Origin: an uncultured Erysipelotrichaceae bacterium | Lineage (GTDB): Bacteria > Bacillota_I > Bacilli_A > Erysipelotrichales > Erysipelotrichaceae | Length of the DNA stretch: 6,124 nucleotides | Direction of reading: 5' to 3' | NCBI GenBank assembly: GCA_902795875.1 | Contig: CADBND010000106.1 | Location: 1-6,124 of the forward strand | Part shown: positions 1 to 5,360 of the stretch, piece after piece | Numbering within the stretch: position 1 is the first letter of the stretch | Layout: each line of letters opens with the position of its first letter | Made by a program: the position numbers and the translations under genes | The notes under the pieces: generated by a model | Databases searched by the model: none | Told to the model about the DNA's origin: nothing | What the model saw: the letters and a program-made list of their open reading frames with translations, nothing else

Positions 1-757
1 AGTCGACGACTTCGATCTTTTTCTTATGCAGATAGAAGCGGACTTCGGAGATCACCTGTTTTGCGTATTCGTTTTCAGCTTCGCCATAGGCGGATTCAAG
101 AAGGTCGGAAAGTAAAGCGAGATCTTCTTTTTTGAGTTCTTCCTTTTCTTCCAGAAGAGATTTTTTCTGTTTCAGAAGTTCTTTATTCCGGATCTGTTCC
201 AATATCCTGTCAGCTGTGAGGGCACTGTTGAGTAAGACATGATAGGTCTTTTCGGGATCGGGTATGGTCTCGGCATAGAGTTCCCGTTCATTTTCTTCCT
301 TTTTCTTGGCGGAGAGTTTTCCGGAGAGGAAAAGGAAGATGCCGGAAACAAGGGCAACACAGAGTCCAATGATCATTTCATCACTTGGCGGGATGGCATC
401 GGTCAGATAGATGAGGATGCCTGCTGCTGCTATGAGAGCCAGCAGGCCAAGGATGAAGAAGATGATGGACCAGGCCGATTTCTTCGGCTTTGAGATGCCT
501 TCACGGTATTGTGACCTTGACCAGATCACGGATTCCCCGTCACAGTCGAGAAGTCCGGCAGATGAAGAAAGAGTTTCCATCAGAAACATGGCTGTATTCT
601 TGACTTCTTCACTTTCCTCTTCTTCGTTGTAGGCAGTGAGAAGTCTGCTCAGCTGTTGTTCAAGTGTGCGTACCGCTTCGTTTGATGATTTTGCGGCCGC
701 CATATTATTCAAGAAGCGTTCCTTGTCTTTTTCAAGAAGTGCCTGCATCGTTGCCAT
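1..757 (-). CDS. Two-helix membrane protein of unknown function, N-terminal part (partial at left edge)
   Basis: An open frame without a stop runs off the left edge; 252 codons are visible. I do not recognise the family. Residues 1-90 are soluble, charged and helix-prone (starting MATMQALLEKDKERF, with an acidic EEEESEE patch near 45-51). Two hydrophobic helices follow at about 96-118 and 127-147, joined by a short polar loop (TDAIPPSDE). Next comes a basic KKKEENERE stretch and then a long Lys/Glu-rich helix at about 183-213 that looks like a coiled coil. No signal peptide is seen, so both termini are probably cytoplasmic. The start at 757 is chosen because GGAGG at 765-769 lies 7 bases upstream. 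An in-frame ATG at 763 almost abuts that site and is less likely. The coding strand uses ordinary codons and the gene looks intact. A scaffold or stress-related membrane protein is possible, but nothing in the sequence shows a reaction. Confidence 0.8.
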   Translation of the reverse strand, partial: MATMQALLEKDKERFLNNMAAAKSSNEAVRTLEQQLSRLLTAYNEEEESEEVKNTAMFLMETLSSSAGLLDCDGESVIWSRSQYREGISKPKKSAWSIIFFILGLLALIAAAGILIYLTDAIPPSDEMIIGLCVALVSGIFLFLSGKLSAKKKEENERELYAETIPDPEKTYHVLLNSALTADRILEQIRNKELLKQKKSLLEEKEELKKEDLALLSDLLESAYGEAENEYAKQVISEVRFYLHKKKIEVVD

Positions 758-778
758 AAGCATTCCTCCGTCAATTGC

Positions 779-787
779 ATTTTAGCA
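779..787 (-). promoter_or_regulatory. Candidate extended -10 promoter element for the two-helix membrane protein
   Basis: On the minus strand TGCTAAAAT reads as an extended -10 element (TGn then TAAAAT), about 20 bases upstream of the start at 757 and immediately before the ribosome binding site. No convincing -35 box lies 17 bases upstream, which is tolerated by extended -10 promoters. It would give a very short leader. This is inferred from consensus only. Confidence 0.35.
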
Positions 788-823
788 TAAACCGGCGATC
801 TTTGATCATAAGGGGAGAGGATG

Positions 824-856
824 AAAAAAAGAAGGATCTCCATTCAGGGATCCTTC
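824..856 (-). terminator. Intrinsic (rho-independent) terminator, minus strand
   Basis: Read on the minus strand, GAAGGATC (856-849) pairs perfectly with GATCCTTC (838-831) around a 10-base loop, and seven T residues follow at once (830-824). Two more C-G pairs with a bulged A may extend the stem. On the plus strand no T run follows, so the direction is unambiguous. It lies about 20 bases downstream of the stop of the small minus-strand ORF at 877-987 and insulates the membrane-protein gene at 1-757 from it. No other minus-strand gene lies close enough upstream to need it. Confidence 0.75.
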
Positions 857-876
857 CGAAAGAAATGGAGATTATT

Positions 877-987
877 TTAAAGCGGTTTTCTGAGCCAGCC
901 ACAGCACAGATCGATGTAGTCGTCTCTGCCTTCAAGATTATCCATACGCTCGTAGGGATGTAAACAGCAGGTCGGGATCGTTGTCAT
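877..987 (-). CDS. Possible 36-residue cysteine-rich small protein
   Basis: An ATG at 985-987 opens 36 codons ending in TAA at 877-879. The peptide begins MTTIPTCCLHPYERMDN and ends with DYIDLCCGWLRKPL. It has two Cys-Cys pairs, no hydrophobic segment and no signal sequence. The main support is position: a strong minus-strand terminator begins about 20 bases past the stop, as expected for a real short transcript. A -10-like TATAAT (1074-1069) with a TTGATC (1099-1094) at a long 19-base spacing could be its promoter. Against it, the ribosome binding site is poor, with only A-rich sequence and no GGAG before the ATG. It also overlaps, antisense, the eroded front of the hydrolase remnant. It could instead be the tail of a broken gene, or a small RNA ending at the terminator. 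I do not recognise the peptide. Confidence 0.35.
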   Translation of the reverse strand: MTTIPTCCLHPYERMDNLEGRDDYIDLCCGWLRKPL

Positions 988-1031
988 GCTTAGATATTCT
1001 TTTTACCGACAGGCTCTATAGAGAGAAGTAA

Positions 1032-1422
1032 GATAATAACGCCGATGTGCTGAACCTCGGGACGAATGATTATATGTTGATCTGTTTTACAGTGATCAAG
1101 AAAGGTCGAGGATATGGAAAACTGGTTTATTATCCTTTACAAAGAACTTGTGAAACAAGTCAGGAAGACCAATGGACTGAATACTTTCATCTGTTGTACA
1201 CTGTGGTTGATGGATCGTTATCTCTATCATCATATACATGATGCCGTGAATGAATTGAAAGAAGAAACAGGAGATAAGAGGATCTGCTGCTTCGCATATA
1301 TTCCGATCAATATGATGATCGAGGGTTACGGTGTTGCCGGACATCCTTCTGTCAAGACGGATGCCCGCATAGGCAGAGAACTTGCCGCATATCTGCGCAA
1401 ATATGTATTGGAGGCTGAATGA
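1032..1422 (+). pseudogene. Frameshifted, 5'-truncated SGNH/GDSL-family hydrolase (CE2-like esterase) remnant
   Basis: Two pieces of one SGNH hydrolase can be read in different frames. The frame through 1032-1095 gives DNNADVLNLGTND, matching the family's block III (usually INLGTND). The other frame, open from about 1096 to 1422, carries the C-terminal block GYGVAGHPSVKTDARIG, matching the conserved G-x-G-x-x-x-HPS region that holds the catalytic His. A frame change between about 1096 and 1113 is needed to join them. Just upstream, the first frame reads FTDRLYREK and then meets an in-frame TAA at 1029-1031, so the homology may reach to about 990. The GDS block with the nucleophilic Ser is not found. 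The Asp usually two residues before the catalytic His is Ala here. Intact relatives deacylate sugars or cell-wall glycans. The match rests on remembered family motifs; I regard this copy as catalytically dead. Confidence 0.65.
1114..1422 (+). CDS. Surviving open frame of the SGNH remnant (102 residues, C-terminal part only)
   Basis: This frame still has a start (ATG 1114) with AAAGG at 1101-1105, 8 bases upstream, so a 102-residue product could be made. It contains a helix-rich region (MENWFIILYKELVKQV), a CCTLWLMDRYLYHH strand-helix segment and the HPS block at residues 77-79. That is roughly the last 40-50 percent of an SGNH hydrolase, without the Ser, Gly or Asn blocks. Its stop codon TGA overlaps the ATG of the next gene (TGATG), so translating this frame could couple ribosomes into the kinase gene. 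That could explain why the frame has stayed open although enzymatic function looks lost. An automated annotator would probably call it a hypothetical protein. Confidence 0.5.
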   Translation: MENWFIILYKELVKQVRKTNGLNTFICCTLWLMDRYLYHHIHDAVNELKEETGDKRICCFAYIPINMMIEGYGVAGHPSVKTDARIGRELAAYLRKYVLEAE

Positions 1423-2333
1423 TGTTGAAAGAAAGACTGAATGGACTGGATCTGTTGAACTGGGAAGCACCTTCTTTGAGAGAGGATATGCCTCATGGCG
1501 ATATGCCCGGTGATAAGATCGTGATCGGCGAGGAACATGAGAAAAAGGCACAGAAGATCTTTCCTGTCATGGTGAAGATGCTCAGGGAACTGGGCAGTAA
1601 CAAGGCGATCGTTTCCGTGTTCGGCGGTTCCGGTGTCGGAAAAAGCGAGATCGCTTCCTTACTGGCTTATTATCTGGAAGAAAGCGGTGTGAAGGCCTAT
1701 GTGGTATCCGGTGACAATTATCCTTTCCGTATCCCTATGTATAACGATGCGGAAAGAGCAGCGATCTTCCGGAGCAATGCTTTGAAAGGACTGGTCGCTT
1801 CAGGAAACTATAATGAAGAAAGCAGGCAGATCCTGGAGGAGCTCTGGAAAAAAGAGAGCGATCCCGATCCGAAGATGAAAGAAGAGTATCCCTGGCTGGA
1901 GGCTTATCAGGTTTACGGCAGGAAGGCTTTACAGGAATATCTGGGTACCGGGAAGGAACAGGATTACGATGAGATCAATGCGATCTTTGAACAGTTCAAA
2001 AACGGAAAAGAAAGGATCTTCCTAAAGAGGATGGGCAGAAGTGAGGATGTCCGTTATTACGAAGAGGTCGATCTTTCCGATACCGATGTATTGATCATCG
2101 AGTGGACACATGGCGGAAATGAGAATCTGCAGGGGATCGATATCCCGATCCTTCTCAATTCCACGCCGGAAGAGACGAGAGAACATCGCCGCCTGCGTGC
2201 ACGGGATGGCAAGACCGATTCGGCTTTCACGACGATGGTACTGGAGATCGAACAGATGGAGCTGGATAGTCGGGCTGATCATGCGGCGATCATATTGTCC
2301 AAGGCGGGCGAACTGCTGCGTCCCGCTTGTTAA
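1422..2333 (+). CDS. P-loop NTPase, uridine-kinase/phosphoribulokinase-like; probable small-molecule kinase
   Basis: A 303-residue soluble protein. Residues 62-75 form a beta strand and Walker A loop (AIVSVFGGSGVGKS). SGDNYPFR at 96-103 occupies the place where uridine-kinase-type enzymes carry the Asp that contacts metal and substrate. DVLIIEWTHGG at 222-232 looks like the Walker B strand (Glu227 replacing the usual acidic end), and an Arg-rich stretch at about 253-264 (REHRRLRARDGK) suits a lid that closes over ATP. Between these, about 110 residues of helix rich in Glu, Lys and aromatics (roughly 105-215) form a larger substrate domain than adenylylsulfate or uridine kinases have. The start at 1422 is preferred over the overlapping ATG at 1419 because GGAGG (1410-1414) is then 7 bases away rather than 4. 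It overlaps the upstream stop by one base and lies 9 bases before the GH13 gene. The substrate is unknown; a sugar, polyol or glycerate-like hydroxyl is my inference from that neighbour. Confidence 0.85.
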   Translation: MLKERLNGLDLLNWEAPSLREDMPHGDMPGDKIVIGEEHEKKAQKIFPVMVKMLRELGSNKAIVSVFGGSGVGKSEIASLLAYYLEESGVKAYVVSGDNYPFRIPMYNDAERAAIFRSNALKGLVASGNYNEESRQILEELWKKESDPDPKMKEEYPWLEAYQVYGRKALQEYLGTGKEQDYDEINAIFEQFKNGKERIFLKRMGRSEDVRYYEEVDLSDTDVLIIEWTHGGNENLQGIDIPILLNSTPEETREHRRLRARDGKTDSAFTTMVLEIEQMELDSRADHAAIILSKAGELLRPAC

Positions 2334-2342
2334 GGAGAAAAG

Positions 2343-4007
2343 ATGGAAAAGAAAAAGATGAGTATCGGGACATTGCTCAATGCCTATCCCGATTCGGTCG
2401 GAGGAAGACTTTCCGACATCCTGTCGCTTCTGAAAAGAGAAGAATTCAAGGACGTGTTCCGTTCCTTTTATATTTTGCCAAGTATCTTCAATACCGATCT
2501 GGACAGAGGCTTCTCTTTGATCGATTATGGGATCTCGGAGAAGTATGGCGATCCCAAGGATATCGAAGAACTTCATGACCTTAATATCGACCTGATGATG
2601 GATTTTATATTGAATCACATTTCCGTATTGTCTCCGCAATTCCAGGACATCATAAAAAACGGTGAGGATTCCAAATACCGTGATTTCTTCATCGACTGGA
2701 ACCGCTTCTGGGATGGCTGCGGAAAGATGAATGAGGAAGGCTATATCGTTCCCGATCAGGAATACATCAAGGATATGTTTTTCCGCAAGCCGGGCTTGCC
2801 TATCCTGATGGTGCGTTTTCCGGATGGAAAGGATGTGCCTTACTGGAACACTTTCTATCAGGAAGTCATCTACAACAAGGTCGATCCTTTGCAGCTGGTG
2901 AAAGAAGAAGGCTTACAATATGAGACGGCTGTGGCGATCGCGAAGATCGTGAACGAAGCGATCGATGAAAAGAAAGATATGAAGGAACTTGACCTGGGAA
3001 GATGGTCCAGGTATTCCGATAAGATCAGGGAGTATCTCAATGCGCACCGTTCCTATCTTGGCCAGATGGATCTCAATATCAAGTCTCCGCTGGTCTGGGA
3101 TTATTATCGCGATACTTTGAAGAGATTGTCCGATTATGGTGTGGCGATCGTGAGGCTTGATGCGTTCGCTTATGCGCCAAAGGAGGTTGGTGAAAGAAAC
3201 TTCCTGAATGATCCGGGTACCTGGGATCTCTTACAGAAGATCGAAGACATCGCCTCAGAATATGGATTGACATTGCTTCCGGAGATCCATGCTTCCTATG
3301 GCGAGAAGACATACAAGCTTTTGGCAGACAAGGGGTACATGGTGTACGATTTCTTCCTGCCGGGTCTGATGATCGATGCTTTCTTAAGAAAGAGCGGTGT
3401 CTATCTCAAGAAGTGGGCGGATGAGATCGTTTCAAAGAAGATCTCCACCGTAAATATGCTGGGATGTCACGATGGGATCCCGCTTCTCGATCTAAAGGGT
3501 CTCTTGCCGGAAGAAGACATACAGAATCTGATCAATGCGGTCGTTTCACGGGGCGGTTACGTTAAGGATCTCCATGGTGCGAAGAACGTATACTATCAGG
3601 TCAACGCGACGTATTATTCCGCTCTTGGGGAAAGCGATCGGCGTATGGAGATGGCCAGGGCGATACAGTTATTCATGCCGGGCAAACCGCAGATCTGGTA
3701 TCTCGATCTGTTTGCGGGAAGCAACGACTACGAGGCGATGGCAAGAGCCGGTGTAGGCGGACACAAAGAGATCAACAGGACCAATCTTTCTCTTGAGAAT
3801 GCGAAAGCTCTGCTGGAAAAGGATGTGGTGAAGAAACAATTAGAACTGCTGCGTTTCCGGAATACCTGTCCGGTATTTACGGAAGATGCGGATATCAAGG
3901 TGGAATGCGAAGGACCGAAGATGTCCATCGTCTGGACCAATGATGCAGGAAGCGTGCGGCTCGATGTAGACTTTGACGAGGAATCGTATCAGATCAAAGA
4001 AGGATAG
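2343..4007 (+). CDS. GH13 subfamily 18 glucoside phosphorylase (sucrose-phosphorylase-like), acceptor unknown
   Basis: A 554-residue cytoplasmic (beta/alpha)8 enzyme expected to split an alpha-glucoside with phosphate into glucose 1-phosphate and an acceptor. The match to sucrose phosphorylases such as GtfA runs end to end. The nucleophile is Asp273 (RLDAFAY), the acid/base Glu314 (LLPEIH) and the transition-state stabiliser Asp377 (CHDGI). The glucose-site residues Asp54, His92, Arg271, His376 and Arg479 (EINR) are also present. Sucrose phosphorylases are usually about 480-505 residues. Most of the excess is a helical, charged insertion at about 172-240, between WNTF and QMDLN. Acceptor loops differ: FFRKPGLP (146-153) puts Arg148-Lys149 where the Bifidobacterium enzyme has Pro134-Arg135, and NVYYQ (415-419) has Val where fructose-contacting Asp342 sits. 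AAGGAG at 2332-2337, overlapping the kinase stop, lies 5 bases before the ATG. I would not call it sucrose phosphorylase. Confidence 0.92.
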   Translation: MEKKKMSIGTLLNAYPDSVGGRLSDILSLLKREEFKDVFRSFYILPSIFNTDLDRGFSLIDYGISEKYGDPKDIEELHDLNIDLMMDFILNHISVLSPQFQDIIKNGEDSKYRDFFIDWNRFWDGCGKMNEEGYIVPDQEYIKDMFFRKPGLPILMVRFPDGKDVPYWNTFYQEVIYNKVDPLQLVKEEGLQYETAVAIAKIVNEAIDEKKDMKELDLGRWSRYSDKIREYLNAHRSYLGQMDLNIKSPLVWDYYRDTLKRLSDYGVAIVRLDAFAYAPKEVGERNFLNDPGTWDLLQKIEDIASEYGLTLLPEIHASYGEKTYKLLADKGYMVYDFFLPGLMIDAFLRKSGVYLKKWADEIVSKKISTVNMLGCHDGIPLLDLKGLLPEEDIQNLINAVVSRGGYVKDLHGAKNVYYQVNATYYSALGESDRRMEMARAIQLFMPGKPQIWYLDLFAGSNDYEAMARAGVGGHKEINRTNLSLENAKALLEKDVVKKQLELLRFRNTCPVFTEDADIKVECEGPKMSIVWTNDAGSVRLDVDFDEESYQIKEG

Positions 4008-4031
4008 GTTCTGCGGCCATCTATGTGATAC

Positions 4032-4067
4032 ATGATCATAATGACACTTTATGACTCATCTTTTTTT
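4032..4067 (+). terminator. Candidate intrinsic terminator closing the kinase-phosphorylase operon
   Basis: ATGATCATAA (4032-4041) can pair with TTATGA plus TCAT (4049-4054 and 4056-4059), giving about 10 pairs with one bulged C and a 7-base loop. One base later comes a run of seven T (4061-4067). The stem is AT-rich, so termination may be partial. It begins 24 bases after the phosphorylase stop. The distal stem arm and T run fall inside the 3' end of the convergent transporter gene, where the T run encodes its C-terminal lysines on the other strand. No matching terminator is visible for the transporter transcript. Confidence 0.55.
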
Positions 4068-5255
4068 CTGCTGATAGATGATCAGAAGGGATGATGCCAC
4101 GCAGGCGAAAAGAGCGATCAGGAAACAGTAGAGATAGGTACCGGAAAGATCGTAGATGAATCCGATGGAGGTGATGATGGTCGAACGGGCGATGTTTTCG
4201 CAAAGGGAAAGGGTGGAATAGGCTTCCCCGTATTTTTCGTCACCATAATAGATCCTTACGATCAAGGGGATCGCTACTTTGTTTACAGCGTAACAGGCAC
4301 CATAAAGGACACCGGAAACAAAGAGGATCGTTGAACTGATCGGAAAGAAGGTGATCGTGATCAATCCGATCAGGGCGATAAACATAAACAGGACAAAGGA
4401 AAAGACGACACCTTTCCGGTCAATGCACAGACCGATCAGGAATTTAAACAGGACATTTCCTACCATCGATGCGGAAAGAAGCGAAGCGGCGTTCTTTGCG
4501 CTTTGTCCAAGAGACTGCACATAGCTGGGAAGATAGGATGTCAGTGTCGTGACACAGATGACCAGGAAAGAAACGCAGACCAACAGGATAAAGATCCGGT
4601 TGAAGAAGGAGAGCTTGTAGCGTCCTTTATAGCTGTCTTTGACGGTCGTCTCATCCTGATCGTATCCGTATGGTTTTAGGGAAATGTCTTCCGGATGAAG
4701 CGGAAGAAGGATGGCCGGAATGGAGAGGACAAGGATGGCGGCTGCACAGAATAAGTAGGCGAAACGGAATCCGTATTCTTCAAGCAATGAAGCAACAAGC
4801 GGCGTGAGGATGGAGCCCATGATGCCGGAGAAACTCATGATGAGTCCTGATATCGTACCGCGGCGGGCTTTGAACCAGTTCCCCGTCAGCATGGTTATGA
4901 TGACGTTGGATGTACATGCCAAGCCCAACCCTCTGAGAACGCCCATTATGTTTACAAGAGCGATATTTTTTGCGGAAGATACGACCAGGCCGGATATGCA
5001 TAAAAGAAGGATACCGGTGATCATGACGATACGGTAGGGGATCTTTTTCAATGCTTTTACGACCAGAGGTGAAGAAAAACCGGTCACCAGTCCGGCGATG
5101 GAGACGTGCAGCGTTGCGCTTGCCTTGCCTATGTTCAGATTCTGAGAGAGAGGTTCATAGAAAAGCCCGTAGGCATTGGGAACACCGATCGTGGCACAGG
5201 CCAGAAGGCAGCAGGAAATGATCGCATAGATATAGAATGATCTCTCTTTTCTCAC
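4056..5255 (-). CDS. MFS transporter, oxalate/formate-antiporter-like (OFA-type)
   Basis: A 399-residue integral membrane protein with twelve hydrophobic helices in two bundles of six, separated by a polar loop at about 186-218 (HPEDISLKPYGYDQDE region). Helix 1 begins at residue 8 (YIYAIISCCLLAC) and leads into PNAYGLFYEPL, a typical opening for this branch. GNWFKARRGTISGLIMS at 125-141 and CIDRKG at 267-272 correspond to the charged loop motifs of MFS carriers. Related proteins move small organic acids, sugars or amino acids by antiport or proton symport; the substrate cannot be read here. The start is a GTG at 5253-5255. It is the only usable start after an in-frame TAA at 5265-5267, it has no Shine-Dalgarno sequence, and no internal Met precedes helix 1. 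It converges with the phosphorylase operon and diverges from the ATC-hydrolase gene. It could export or import a metabolite for either neighbour, but there is no direct evidence. Confidence 0.9.
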   Translation of the reverse strand: MRKERSFYIYAIISCCLLACATIGVPNAYGLFYEPLSQNLNIGKASATLHVSIAGLVTGFSSPLVVKALKKIPYRIVMITGILLLCISGLVVSSAKNIALVNIMGVLRGLGLACTSNVIITMLTGNWFKARRGTISGLIMSFSGIMGSILTPLVASLLEEYGFRFAYLFCAAAILVLSIPAILLPLHPEDISLKPYGYDQDETTVKDSYKGRYKLSFFNRIFILLVCVSFLVICVTTLTSYLPSYVQSLGQSAKNAASLLSASMVGNVLFKFLIGLCIDRKGVVFSFVLFMFIALIGLITITFFPISSTILFVSGVLYGACYAVNKVAIPLIVRIYYGDEKYGEAYSTLSLCENIARSTIITSIGFIYDLSGTYLYCFLIALFACVASSLLIIYQQKKR

Positions 5256-5323
5256 AGTTACATATTAGCATGATGTGTCTAGGAATACAGAGAGGATACT
5301 TGTGTTAAAAAGAAATGTAATGG

Positions 5324-5331
5324 ATTATAAT
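5324..5331. promoter_or_regulatory. Symmetric -10 element (ATTATAAT), possible bidirectional promoter
   Basis: ATTATAAT is its own reverse complement, so a perfect TATAAT -10 box reads on both strands (5326-5331 plus, 5329-5324 minus) in the 105-base divergent gap. On the plus strand it would start RNA near 5338, just before the AGGAG site of the ATC-hydrolase gene. On the minus strand it would leave a leader of about 60 bases before the transporter's GTG. Neither side has a good -35 box: TGTTAA on the plus strand at 17-base spacing is weak, and the minus strand has GCTCCT. Confidence 0.45.
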
Positions 5332-5360
5332 TAAAACAGAAATGCTAGGAGCAGACAATA

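Noticed and set aside
775..963. Plus-strand 62-codon ORF across the terminator region
   Set aside because: No ribosome binding site, it runs through the terminator hairpin, and its residues match nothing. It is antisense to the more plausible small minus-strand ORF.
1014..1023. Perfect palindrome CTCTATAGAG
   Set aside because: Only 10 bases and isolated, with no second copy or promoter around it. It is compatible with chance.
1077..1099. Imperfect inverted repeat TTGATCTGT / ACAGTGATCAA as an operator
   Set aside because: It needs a two-base bulge and lies inside the readable SGNH remnant, and no confirmed promoter sits on it. It is too weak to call an operator.
1096..1551. Minus-strand 151-codon ORF
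   Set aside because: It lies opposite the SGNH remnant and the kinase N-terminus, whose plus-strand frames carry recognisable motifs. Its composition is Ser/His/Arg-rich, as expected of a shadow frame.
2022..2639. Minus-strand 205-codon ORF
   Set aside because: Fully opposite the conserved kinase and GH13 coding regions, with no motif and no ribosome binding site. It is a shadow.
1422..4007. Many GATC and GCGATCG sites, suggesting a methylation-based signal
   Set aside because: They fall in coding frames where Ile is written ATC after codons ending in G, and Asp as GAT, so ordinary codon preference explains them.
2343..4007. Naming the GH13 gene gtfA or sucrose phosphorylase
   Set aside because: The fold and catalytic residues fit, but the acceptor-loop residues and the large insertion differ, so a specific name would overclaim.
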